The position numbers and the translations under genes were made by a program. This document shows, piece after piece, positions 1 through 14,727 of a stretch of 64,000 nucleotides of DNA (position 1 is the first letter of the stretch; each line of letters opens with the position of its first letter). Source of the DNA: Antennarius striatus (taxonomy: Eukaryota; Chordata; Actinopteri; Lophiiformes; Antennariidae); the NCBI RefSeq assembly GCF_040054535.1, contig NC_090781.1, positions 10,233,982 through 10,297,981 on the forward strand. The letters run 5' to 3'. Under the pieces are notes generated by a model. That model was not told where the DNA came from. It searched no databases and worked only from the letters and a program-made list of their open reading frames with translations.

Positions 1-2490
1 ATGACACTGTTGCCACACGGACACCTGTTTCTAATCTATCAATCGAACCCCGTGAAAAATAAAGCAGCCCAACAGGATTACACGAAACAAATCTCTTTCA
101 TTTGTCTTTGACCATTACACTGAGACACCACATGGTCAGTCACAGGGGAGCAACTGCTTTCCATCTAATCCCAGTGCAGAAGCACTGTTTGTAATGCATT
201 CATAAGCAGACCCTGGAGAGGCCTTAAAAGCCTCTCTCACCTAATCTGTCATGTCTGGGTGTGGGAGCCTCTGGGTCCTTTTTTTTGTTACTCTGATATA
301 AGGCATGTTGATTTTAGTCCTCTCACCTCTTCAAGTACTTCCGCTCTGTTTTACCTTTTGTATGAGTAGAGTTACTTATTGAATGCTGTTTAATTACTGT
401 ATATTGGAGATAAACAGTTTGAACAATAAAGTTGTTAATAATGTTGTTAAAGTGTGTCCCCATGTTCCTGTGTATGTGTTATTTGGAGGTGGCTGTAGGA
501 AAAGCTTCTTTACTCAGCGTTTTTAACTTGATAACTTAGTCTGGCTCGCTCACGCACTTAAAGTCATTCTGTGAGATCAATCTTTGTACATAAATTTCTT
601 GAGGCAGGAATAAGAGATTGAGCGGCAGACTGATACCCCAAAACTGTCTAACTTGCATAATTATATTGATTTGCATTTTTCATTTGCATTTTCATCCAAC
701 ATCCCTGCTGTTGTTCTTTGGGAATTTGTTTTGGGGTTTTTTTTTTCATTTCCTCAGGTGTAAGCGTAAACCTGAGCCATGAATGATAAGTCTGTCCAAA
801 TAATCCGACATTTTGTCAGGTTTGTCAAAAAAAGTTGCATTTGACAACTAAGAACGCTTGAAATATTTTTGGTTTTTTAAACTTTTATTTTTAAATATTT
901 CACTACAGATTCTGCAGCTCCTCAGAATAAATTATAAATCAAATGCTGTTATAGTTTATAAGGGATGGCCAAAGTGTGTAACCTAATTAAGAAAAATAAA
1001 AAAAATTTTCTGTTAGATCCAAAGAATTATAGAAATAATGCCACGTGGATATTTAATGAAACATAATGAGTATTAATATGCTCTCAGATATTATGTTGGA
1101 ACTGAAACAAAGACATCAACCAGCTTTTTGCGGCAAATTGTATTTGGTGACCGTCCTTCACCCGCAGTCCAGGAGTTTAAGGTTCTGTAGCCACAAACAT
1201 CATTCAACACGACACAGAATCTTTACGGGCTTGGGGGCTGCACTCCTGTTACTACCACTGCACTTAGACCTTGCTGTGAAAAGAGAATTTCCCTACAGGG
1301 ATCGATAAAATGTCACATTATCACAGTAATGCACAGCAAGGAAGTACAGCAAGGAAGTACAGCAAGAGTGAAATTACATGTACAAATCACTGCACCACAT
1401 GAATCATGTCTGTGATTTGTGAAGGTGTCAAAAAGAAAACTACAAACGACTTCACTCAGTGGTTAAATTACACACATGAACACAGCACTGAACTGTACAG
1501 CAATCAGCACAATGCTTCCAAGTGCACTCCATTTTCTGCTGAAAAAAACCAAACGTGTACTGTATATTATGAGATTACATTAAATTTATGAGAAAATAGT
1601 CCAGAAGAGTAGTCAGAATTTTTAAAAAACCTATTAATATCAGAAGTGTCGTCGCATCAACATGAGAAACATGGAGCACCATTTAAAGTTTGACTTCAGT
1701 CTGGGTTCCACAGATTTAATTTCTTACATCATGTTGCTTCAGAAAACTACTACAACTTTATTACCACAATATTTTTGCTTTTTTTTTTCTGAATAAAATT
1801 ATCTTTATTATTTTTCTGATGTTGGTATCTGTTGGTATCACCACATCTATCTCCACTGTCCTCTTCTGCTCTTTGTCTACCACCACTGTATCCAGTTTGT
1901 CAGTCTGAAAGCTGAAGTCTCACAGAAATTTGGTGTCACGACCTCTGACACCAAGGAATTAAACATGTGATTTAGACTTCCCTCAACTATAATGCTTTTG
2001 GATTCACCTTGCCTGCTGCCTGTGACACTTGCTGCGGCCCATTGGGATTCGGGTACTTCTATTCCATATTGGGTACAGATATTACTGGACACTATCTCAG
2101 CCGCTTGTTTGTGTCTCTCCATGTAAAGTATCCTTATCCAGCTAGCATCTTACACCCTGCTACTATGTCCTGGACTGTCTCAGGAGCATCTTTGCACAAT
2201 TCTGTACCTTGGGTCTGATCTACTCTGGTAGATCCCGGCCCCTTGTACTTAGGGCCTGTTCTTGTGCTGTCCTGGAGATCAGTACCTTTGTGCTGTCTCT
2301 AGGTCCAGTATTTTGCTGCCACTGGTAGGATTTCTTAATATACGCCACTTCTTCGACTCGGTAGTGGTAGATACCATGTAGGGGCTTGTCCCTCCAGGCT
2401 GCCTGCTCTTCCTCCTCTGCGCTCCCTTGGGTTTCTGCTACCTGAGTATTCCCTCAGTAGCTCATCCTTGGGGGCCATTTTCTAGATGAA
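1..2490. other. Gene-free stretch, no gene recognised
   Basis: AT-rich non-coding sequence. No open frame here resembles a known protein and none has convincing splice sites. Two plus-strand AATAAA hexamers occur (58-63 and 425-430), so the first few hundred bases could be the 3' UTR of a plus-strand gene lying left of the window. That is inference only, because no coding exon accompanies them. Confidence 0.4.
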
Positions 2491-2822
2491 CAGTGCGCCC
2501 TCGTGCATTTGCGCATCTACGCTCGCGACTCCATCTCATCGCAGTTATACCATGCGCGCATTCTATTGGCTGATGGCATCTGGAAGTGCGATCGTTCCGT
2601 CAGTCTTGGGCTTACGTGAGACATGAAAGTGCTTTAAATAGTCTATAAGAGTGTGGGAAAAGGTAACACAGATAGAAGGTGGTTAAATATCAGTATGGGG
2701 AGGGTTCATAAACGTTTAACTTACTGTAAATAATAAGATAAACAGTTTGTCGCTCGATTGCAGATTCTTTAATCGCGTTTGGTCCCTGGAACACATTAGC
2801 CGCAAAGAACGAGGGCGCACTG
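2491..2822 (+). mobile_element. Short terminal-inverted-repeat DNA transposon (MITE-like), copy 1
   Basis: A 332-bp unit bounded by a perfect 14-bp terminal inverted repeat: it begins CAGTGCGCCCTCGT and ends with the reverse complement. It has no coding capacity. An inverted relative lies at about 3947-4284 and a decayed relative at about 55587-55828. All three share an internal block around GATAGAAGGTGGTT and a GGGGAGGGTTCATAAACGTT-like block. The CAGTG...CACTG ends are of hAT type, but I could not find a convincing 8-bp target duplication. Confidence 0.75.
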
Positions 2823-3946
2823 CATTGTCAATATTTTATCCTGGACCGTGACCTTGATGGTCACTACTTTTTGGTCTTTGATTCAGTGGAGAAAATCTTT
2901 TTTATTCTCTTATTCCCTCTACCCCCTTGATATATCATCAAACAGGTCGTTAAAGCTGTCAGTCTCTGTTTGGCAGTTTCGAGTTCATCGGGTAGGGAGA
3001 TTTTGTTGTATTACCTGAGTCCTCCTTTACTCGCCATGTTCCCTTTTCAGAAGCTTTGTTAGCTGGCTAATTTCTCTCCATGTTGCCCTTATCTTGGCCT
3101 CTAACCATCTCTTCCATGACGAGTACTGCTTCTTATGTCCTGAGCCCATCTTTTATCCAAGCGTCTCAAGGACTACTCTCCTGTAAATTGGGTTTGGTAT
3201 TTAGTTGTACTGATCAATTAATGTGTTCTCACAGAAATGTGCAGGAAGAGAATTGGTCTCAAGTGGGAGGCATGCCGGCCTGAGTTATGTCCTGTGGGCT
3301 CTGTGGGCTCTTAGCTTCCACTCTTTGCTTTTTCCAGCTGTACATTGTTCGAACATGTGGGTGGATGTTTGGCTTGAATGTAATGTACAGTGGAGATGAA
3401 AGCCAGCAGGGCTCCATTGACCACCCTAACCATGTGAACCCTACTTCTCCAGCATGAGAGGACTTTTTCATATCACTTCCATTGAGAGCATTTCATCACA
3501 GCATTGCTACAAAAGAAGCATATTTTACGCCTTTATGAGCATTAGACATTCAATTTCTTACACCTTACCTTTATAGTAGCTGTGCCCCATTCTAGTAAGA
3601 TATGAGAACTAAATTCTATCTACCATACTTTAATGACATGTTAAAATAGAAAGCTATAGTTAGAAACTGAATTAGCATTCATAAATATTGATTCAGCCTA
3701 TGTAATGGCTCATGCACCAGTTAATTATTAATCTCATCATTTCTGTGTTTAAGGTAAGGATGGAGGTAGGAAGATAAGGTGCGATGAACATGTGTTTCCC
3801 CGCGGTCTAGTATTAGACGTGATGTTTCTTGGTGTACTCAGGAAGTTTGATCATGACCTTATTGTATAAAATTCATACAGTACTCTCTAATTGAAAACAC
3901 ATCATTTAACTTTATTCTGTGACATAATTTGTGTCTATATTAATAT

Positions 3947-4284
3947 AATGCGCCCTCGTTCCTCGCAGTTGATGCGTTCTGGGAACTACACGCGAATAAT
4001 GAATTCCGCAATAGAGCAACAAACTATTTATCTTATTATTTACGGTAATTTAAATGTTTATGACCCTCCCCGTACTGATATTAAACCACCTTCTATCTGT
4101 ATTACCTTTCCCCACACTCTTATCGACGGTTAAAGCACTTCTGTGCCCCATGTAAGTCCGAGACTCACGAAATGAGCGCACTTCAGCCGTCAGCCAATAG
4201 AATGCACGTACGGTATCACGTGACTGCCTACCAAAAATCCGTGATGAGGTGAAGTTGCGAGCATTGATGCGCGAGGGCGCACTT
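3947..4284 (-). mobile_element. Short terminal-inverted-repeat DNA transposon, copy 2 (inverted)
   Basis: This is the reverse-complement relative of the element at 2491-2822. It has TGCGCCCTCG at its left end and CGAGGGCGCA at its right end, and its reverse complement carries the same internal blocks. The outermost three bases differ from copy 1. Flanks are AT-rich (TATTAATA / TATTTAAT) and only loosely similar, so the target duplication is uncertain. An open frame of 80 codons inside it (3891-4133) is not a gene. Confidence 0.72.
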
Positions 4285-4296
4285 TATTTAATAATG

Positions 4297-4605
4297 GCAA
4301 GGTGGTTCCCGGTTCGAGTGTCGCTCTGTGCGGAGTTTGCATGCTCTCCCTGTGTCTGTGTGGGTTCTCTCCGGGTTCTCCGGCTTCCTTCCACCTCCAA
4401 AATCATGCTCTTCAGGTGAATTGATGATACCAAATTGCCCGTAGGTGTGAGTGTGTGTGTGTGCGTGGTTGTCTGTTTACATGTGGCTCTGCAGTGCACT
4501 GGCATCGCACCCGGAGTGTCCCCTGCCTCACGTCCCCGGTCACCCGGGAAAGGCTCCAGCACTAGCGACAGTGGACAAAGTGGGTAATGAAGATGAATGA
4601 ATGAT
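4297..4605 (+). repeat. tRNA-derived SINE, 5'-truncated copy A
   Basis: It begins within the tRNA-like head at a GGTTCGAGTGTC B-box-like stretch. It continues through the family body (GAGTTTGCATGCTCTCC, then a TCCACCTCCAAAATCATGC-like stretch, then AGGTGTGAGTGTG) and ends in an AATGAATGA tail. It lacks the A-box part of the head seen in copies B and C (41.7-42.4 kb). It starts about a dozen bases after the right end of the inverted-repeat element. Confidence 0.7.
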
Positions 4606-7135
4606 TTTAATAATTTTCATTTGGATTCTCTTAATATCAATAGAACACATACATTGATGATAAATATAGGAAGTCATTATATTTTTAACAGGTTTCTCAC
4701 GTCACAGTTCTTTGACTGTGATGTTAACAGTTTTCAGCTCTGCCTCATTTTTACTGTTCATTGTTGAGTTTTTTTTCTGGTACAAAGAACAACCAGTAAG
4801 AAAAGAAAAAGAATTTTACAGCTGACATGAAAAACAGCTTGAAATTTATAATGATATTGCTTTACTTGTACAGAATGTGTACGTAGGCAGAAGATGATTT
4901 ATTGCTTTGCTTTTTCTCAAAGGTGTAGAATATTGTTCATATTGGTTTACTGACTTTCCACTAAATAAGTCACTGCTGGATTACATTGACTGGGTAAAGC
5001 CCAAGTGAGTATTATTGGATTCAACTTATAAAATCTATAATGGGCTTTGGGAATAGTTTTTGCTGTGAGAACCGATGCAACTCAAAGTGCTTTGTTTTCA
5101 CATTGGGTGTCACTGAAAGTTGAAGTCGGACTTATTTCCATCTGTTATTGACGTCACTGATTCACAGGGAGGAGATGAGAATACTAGTAACACTCTTTAT
5201 TTTTTCATGGTTGGTAAGAAGCTACAGACAGGTGGCAGTTAAAATAGCTTAGCATAAAGATTTAAAATGGCGAAACAGCCTAAAAGAGATCGTATACACT
5301 AATAATTTCATGTGTTTTTCTTTTCAATATTGTGCTACAACTGAGGTATTAATAAAGGACAGTAGGCCATTATATGGATGTGTCATGTGTTAGCAGCATA
5401 GCCGTTTTCTCTTAATTCCCATGCATGCACAAACACGTCAATGTCTTCTCATCGCAACAACAACGACAACAAGTGTGTTTTCCACAATGTTGATCTATTT
5501 CTGAAAGAAAAACAAAAAACAGACAGTTAAAGATGGACGACGGAGCGTATTGCCTCTCCATCATGAGCTTGGGAGGTATTCGAGTATCTGATGTTGCATT
5601 CAGATTATAATCCAGTAATTCCTCTCTGATGAGAAGCTCATCTCAAATCTGAACTCAAATCACACAACGTCTTAATTACAGTCTCTTTGCAGTAAGCCGT
5701 CCCTATTTCCCTCGGGCAGCGAAGTGGCCTCAGCCCGCGGTCGTCCACGGTGGACAGGAAAGGCTGACTTCATGGTGTCACTCGGCGAGACGGGCTCGCT
5801 GTGTGCACGGTAACACATGACAGAACGGGGAGATAAAACAGCCAATCCTCGCCCCCGCTGCCACCCTAATGGTTTATAAATATCTTCTTCAAAGACCCAA
5901 GACTGTGTGAGGGGTTGGCGGGTGGTTATGGCCTCTGTTGTGGTTGTAGACCCATTTTAGATATCAGTTTGCCTTTCATTCTCTGCCACGAGGACCCATG
6001 AGTGATCCAAAAGGCTGCCGTGGGACGCTTGATCGACAGCTGGAATGAAAAAGGGTGCTGGCATCCACTGGTGCAAGTCAGAGTGACCAACACAACACAA
6101 CCATGAGTTCACTTCTTGTTAGCAGCTTCACTGAGAGACTGCACGTGTTTTTTTAGTTGCATTAGATTAGCTTGTTACACTCATACATGCACAAATACAG
6201 TGTTTTCTCCCAACTTATGCAGTCGATCTACAATGAGAGTCTTTGTTTTCCCTCATAAACATCCTTATCCCCTGTGTGTGGTATTTGCATGTGATCAAAG
6301 CTTCAGTTCACTGTTCTCTCTTTCCCTCACTGAGGATAGGAACCCGTTTCCCCTGTTTCCCTTTTGCCCGTCTCTTCATTTAGCTCTGAGTGCAATTTGG
6401 TTAAACGTGAACGTGTTAGATGTCAAAGCCATAAGAAGGCACGGAAGGCATTCAGCACATTCAGAAGCATGCATACCTTGTTGCTTTAACTGCACGGTCA
6501 TACATCTAAGCAAACCTTGCAAGGTGAATGGGAGGACAAATGGGAGGCATGTGAAAAGGTTCAAAGGGTCGTTTAACTGTAGTAAGTTTATAAATAGTCC
6601 CAGGGATAAATTACTGGGGAGCTTTTTTCAATGTTGATTCACTGTTTCCCTCAATCCTTCCTTGGCAATGTGGTTCCAGTTTCTGAGGAAGGGAGGGAAT
6701 TAATAGTCATCGCCATGAAGTAATGGGGCTTAGGGAAATTTGCTCCGTCCATTAATGTATGGGTAAGTGTGTTTGACACATTTCCAACATCAACGGTAGC
6801 ACCACTAGAGTCTAGAGCACAGGTAGCTTCACCTTATTAAATGCTAATTTTAGCTGCTTCCTCCCTGACCTGACATTCATAATGGAGTTTTTGTTTTACA
6901 ACCTTGTTTCCAAAAAAAAGTAGAGGTACTGAAATGTAAATTTATACAAATGTCTGCAAGTGATCTGTTGAAAACAAATATGTAACTGAAATACCACAAA
7001 AACATTTCAAATGTAAACAGAAAAATTGTAATCAACTTTCAAAATCCTGTCATCATTCTGAATTTGATGTCTAACAAATCAAGCGTTTGGGTGTGAGGAG
7101 TTGCTGTAAAAGAAAGTGAGACATATTCTAAGTGG

Positions 7136-7175
7136 GATGGTGGTGCAGTGGGTAGAAAGGTTCGGATCATTTATG
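7136..7175 (+). repeat. SINE head fragment
   Basis: The GGATGGTGGTGCAGTGGGTAG stretch matches the A-box end of the tRNA-derived SINE family seen at 41.7-42.4 kb. Similarity is lost after about 40 bases. This is a short fragment, so confidence is modest. Confidence 0.4.
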
Positions 7176-7899
7176 TGTAGAGTTTGTTTTTTCTGTCCAA
7201 AAAACATGCAACTGAGGTGAACTGATCACACAAATTCTCAAAATAACAGCACAATAGAAACAAACAAGCATCATATTCCATATTCTTGTTTGCTGTTTTC
7301 TTGCTTTCTGTTTTTCCTTTATAGTCACAAGAGGTTGCATCGCTGCAATATCGATTTGTCTGACAGCAGGATTTCAAGATGACGTCAATCGTTATGAGTG
7401 GATTTCAATGAAACCGTCTAGGTGTTGATGTTGGACTGAGAAGGAGCAGATGAAATGTGAAAATGGATCTCCGCTGCTGATTTACAGTCTGTGGTATCTA
7501 GTAGTAGTGAATGTCATTCAAAGCACCATTTAAGCTGGTGCTTTTCCCCTTGTTTAAAATAGTGTGACATAAAAAAAAAAAACAATATACATCTACAGCA
7601 TTCATAATGTCCAAATTTTGCTAGTAGGAGTTGAAACTCTGCTGCCTTGGCTGGACGTTTGGGCTTTTGGAATGTCTAGTTTAACAATGGATCACACGAA
7701 TACTTGTCTGTTAAATCATTTTCACACTGAGGTCTTTCTCCAGGTTTGACGTCTGTGAGCCTTTGTGTTTCACCCACTCTCCTGGTGTTTTTAAGTTACA
7801 GCATCTGATGCATATCTTGATAAGCAGTTGCCTTCCAATGTATTCGCCATGTGAGCTTCAAATGACAGTAATTTAGAGCCAGATGACGAACGGTCACAG

Positions 7900-7965
7900 G
7901 ATGTCATCTGGCAGAGGCTCCGCCCCCCCGTGACCCTGCAGATGATGAGCCGTAAAAACGATGTC
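7900..7965 (+). repeat. SINE 3'-body fragment, degenerate
   Basis: The stretch CTCCGCCCCCCCGTGACCCT followed by GCAGATGATGAGCCG resembles the 3' body of the SINE family, where a CTCCAG...GTGACCC...GATAAGC block precedes the ATGG-rich tail. No head is attached. Confidence 0.35.
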
Positions 7966-10936
7966 GAGTGCCTCACTGATACCAGCAGGAAAACTTTAGT
8001 AACGCTGCTCTGGCGGATAGTTTTGCGAGGCCGTCCAGAGATCCTCGTTGCTTATTTGTGCAACAAAAGTTTTACTTAAAATTCTAAAAGAATTCAAAAT
8101 ATTCTCAGACAATTGTGAATATAATCGTTGGTGTTAAGAAACTTTTTTGTACTCGGTGCTTGCCAACCTCGATTGTAAAGTTTTAACCTTTTTATAATTA
8201 AATGAAAATATTTTTATTATCTCTAAGTCCTCCCACTAAATAGTTCTTCTAGTTCCAACTCTGCATTAAACTCCCACACGCCTATCATGAGTCGGTTGGT
8301 GAACACAAGTTTTTGATTTTGTTTGCATGTCTGACATCACTTGTGTATTTGTATTTGTGTGTTTTGATTGTGTACTTCTGAGACTCGCGAGTCACGTGTG
8401 CGACAAATTTCAACAAAATCAGAATGAGTGATTAGAGCCATTGTGATAAATTAGCTGCTCAGATTAAACTAATGTAATCTAATTTAAAGGAGCCTTCCCC
8501 GAATATTCATTATTGAGGCGCCATCTGTTTGAAGCCTGCGAGTCATTCCAAAATGCTGTTTTGTTGTCCTATATTCCTTTTCTGTGGAAAGTCAGGACAT
8601 TTTTTTTATTTTTTGTATCAAGGCTCAGTCATAATCTAAATTCCTCCTCCCTTGTTAAATCCCTTGAGATAAAAGTAAAACCCAGGTCACACACATTCCT
8701 CTAGCTGGCCTAATGAACGATTATAACGAGGAAAAGAAATACGACGCTTAAATAATTTATCGTTTTGTTGTCTGTTCCTCCAGTGCCAGACATCTATGAG
8801 GCCCGTTTTAAGATATTGTTTCAGTGCTCTGACACACATCCCAGCTCAGCACTGGTGAAACATGCTGTACAGATCAGAGCGGCACTGTTTTATGCACATT
8901 AGCTGTGCACAAAACTGATCCCCTCTTCAATTAATGATACAGCATTGGAGTAAGAAGTTTTAGCGATGTTTTCATGAACTTCTCTCTGTCTGTTCCCGCA
9001 ACATTTAAAGACGCGTTCCGGAGTCAATGGGCAGAACTGCTTTACATCGATTTTAGAGGTAACATCTTATTTATTTTCTTTATAAGTTGTTTCAAAAATA
9101 GTTTCCTTAAGTCAATGTCAGGTGGGTCAGGATACAAGAGCTGTTGTACAATTTTTAATTGACTAAGTGCCCAACTTAAAAGTAGCTGCTGTATTTATTG
9201 AGTGCAGCAATTGATTAAACCATCTACCAGTAACTAGATGAAGAGATGAGTTGAAGCAACTCTCTCAGCAAGCATATTGTGATATACAGAGTATGTCAGT
9301 AAAAAAATGTGCATCTCAGTATGCCGTGATTGACATTCGTATGGAACCTCATCCATATGCACGAGGTTCCTCCACGTTTTTTGGTTTCTGTCCAAATGGA
9401 AAGCCACTGTCGGGGTATAAAGATAAAGAAAAGCCCTGGAGTTTGTTCAGTCACCTGTTGCTACTGTACAACCGCATGACACACTCCCCTTACTGCAGCA
9501 TACTGTATATGCAATAACCCAGAGTCCACCTGGAGGCTCTGACTTGTTTCACAGACAGTCACTCCTTGTTATACATATCCTCGTGCTTGATTTCTTTTTT
9601 AAATTTTAAACACATTTTGACATTGAAAAGCAGTTTGATGAGGTTAGTGTCTGTCTGTGCGAACGTATAAATTAAACATAGACAAGAAAAATAATCTGTC
9701 ATTGCAGCTCCATTTTGGTTACCCATCCTCTCACTTTATTCATTATAATTTATTTAATTTGTCCAAAAATCAAAGATAACTCCATTTGCATCTGAAATTG
9801 TTGGAAGGTTATAAAGAGGTGTTGCACATATTTTAGTTTTGAGTTATGTTCAATAACTTCCAGAGCGGACTCTAACCATTGTGCCTGGAAAATGAGGTGG
9901 AACCGGATCTTCCCCTCCATCACAAACCTAACATTTAAACCTGTGGACGATGCTGCTGCAGCGTCTGCTGATCCGTACTCGTTCAGCACGGTGGGGCCAC
10001 TCGATTGCATGGACAGGGGGAATGCTGGGATAGAGAGGTGTGATAGCAGAGTGAATTTGTTAGTGAGCTGGAGCTGCGACTCCAGAGAGGAACTCACATG
10101 AGCGACAGGCATGCGTGGAAGTTGAGATTACTGAGGGAGATAGAGTGGAGCTGTTTAAAGAGAATCAGTTTATCTTTATAACAGGCCTACATGGATCCCC
10201 AGGGACTTTGAGAAGGGCCAGGCTCTTTATCCTTCATTTGATCACCAAGACAGACAGCAGAATTAGAGACTGGGATGCCTTGTTAGACATGCAAATTACA
10301 TGTATTTCAGGAATAAATTAGACACCGGTTTACTTTGGGGTGCACCTGCCGAGGCTGGTTTCACACCATAGGTTTCTTGTGTAGATTCAGATTAGTTACA
10401 TTCCATGAGTCTTAAATTTAGAGATTTTGTAGGTGACATGATTCCCACTGTGGATTTCTCTGTAATCAGATGATCTCTTATCATATGAATATGCTGCCCC
10501 CTGTGGACGTTTAGCAGTATTACAACAAAACCACTCGTGACCTCTTAATTGTTCCCCTGCTCAGAAACAACAGGGTTGACTTTAATTTTTAATTTTAATT
10601 TTTTGCAATTTTGGATTTTCACCGTTTACTTTCTTAAATTCTGTTGCAGCTGAAGCTTCACCAATATCTCATTACCGGGATGCCCTGCAGTAAAACAAAA
10701 AAATCTTTGTTTATTCTAAAGAGAAGAATCCAATTAGCAGATATAAAGCGTGGCTGAACCACAGCCTTTGGCAAAATGTAATTAGGACAGAGTTTACCGA
10801 GGCTGCATAGTATCATATCTGTCTCCTCTTTATTGGCAGCTTTTCCTCATTTTTGTTTCTCTGTAGTGAAGGATTTAGGTTGACTTCATACGCATATCCA
10901 CATCTTGAACTGTCTTTATCTGTCTATGTCTGCAGC

Positions 10937-10939
<3 letters not shown>

Positions 10940-10984
<45 letters not shown>
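10940..10984 (+). repeat. (CA)n microsatellite
   Basis: About 22 uninterrupted CA dinucleotides. Open frames through it that encode Thr-His repeats are artefacts of the repeat. Confidence 0.95.
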
Positions 10985-13713
<2,729 letters not shown>

Positions 13714-13899
13714 CGTGAGAAAAAGATCATTTCAACTTCATCGTGATAACAAATCCAGATTCCAACGGGCTGAGCCCACAAAGATGAAGCAGGCGTTTTT
13801 AGTACATAAAGCATGATTCTGGACAAGCTTTAAATATGTGATAACTCGCCAGGACCACTGCTGATTAAAGTCAACAATACATGTTGATATGTGTTGCAG

Positions 13900-14665
13900 G
13901 TGACACCCAGACAGTGGAGATCCCCAGAGGAGAGATGGAGGTGGTCAAGGGCCAAAAGGTGGTGTTACAGGCCTGGTACAGCCCCAACTCAGACATCTCC
14001 AAAAACTCTGTCACTTGGCAGTTTGTGGGGAACGGATCCAAGCCGGTGAGAGAGTCAGAAAGTGCAGAGCTGCCATGAAGTTCACTTGAGCAAAGATAAG
14101 AGCCTGGTTAAAAGGATTTAAAACAAGTCGAGTGTAGGCTGGTCTTCCCTCAGCTGTAGGAACCATGAACCAAACTAAAACACCTGATATAACAATAATA
14201 AGGAAGTACTTTTTCTGCAGGAAATTGCACTTAAGTTTTCTATTGTAAAGATTTTCTTCGTTTTCCTTTTTGTATTTTAAAAAACGATGGAAAAAATTGT
14301 AAAATTTACTTTAAAAGTAATGAAATAAATGTATAATATATATAAAAATATATATATTTCAGGAATTTTTTTTAAAGTAATGACTGGGACTGACTGTCCT
14401 GACCTGAATTTACACAGGGTTAAGTGAGCATTTTAAGTGTTGCTTTTATATTCTGAGAAGTCCATCTAGTCACATGTAAGGTGAAAAAAGATGATCTGTA
14501 GAGATTAGGATTATTCCCAACACCACTGCTGATGTCTAATTCGCAGCGGAAGGAGGGGATGAAGGGATGATTAATGAAAGGATGCCCCTAATGATATTTC
14601 ATCTGTACTTTTCACTCCACCTCCTATAGGCATATGTGACACGAACTGGTGGTGGAAGTGTACAA

Positions 14666-14727
<62 letters not shown>

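Larger units (their letters stand above)
4606..10939. other. Non-coding stretch, possibly esam upstream DNA or first intron
   Basis: No coding exon could be supported over about 6.3 kb. One short frame at 5175-5213 encodes a signal-peptide-like stretch followed by GTAAGA, but its phase does not match esam exon 2 at the preferred acceptor. Small SINE scraps lie near 7136-7175 and 7900-7965. Long open frames at 6116-6637 and 9750-10112 have no recognisable domain and low-complexity composition, and I treat them as chance. Confidence 0.4.

Noticed and set aside
6116-6637. Longest open frame of the left region, 173 codons on the plus strand
   Set aside because: It starts with a TTG codon, has no recognisable domain, a composition typical of chance frames, and no splice or promoter context; a shorter frame overlaps it on the other strand.
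9750-10112. 120-codon minus-strand frame with locally higher GC
   Set aside because: No family resemblance and no convincing splice sites linking it to anything. It could be a conserved non-coding element, but I cannot show that.
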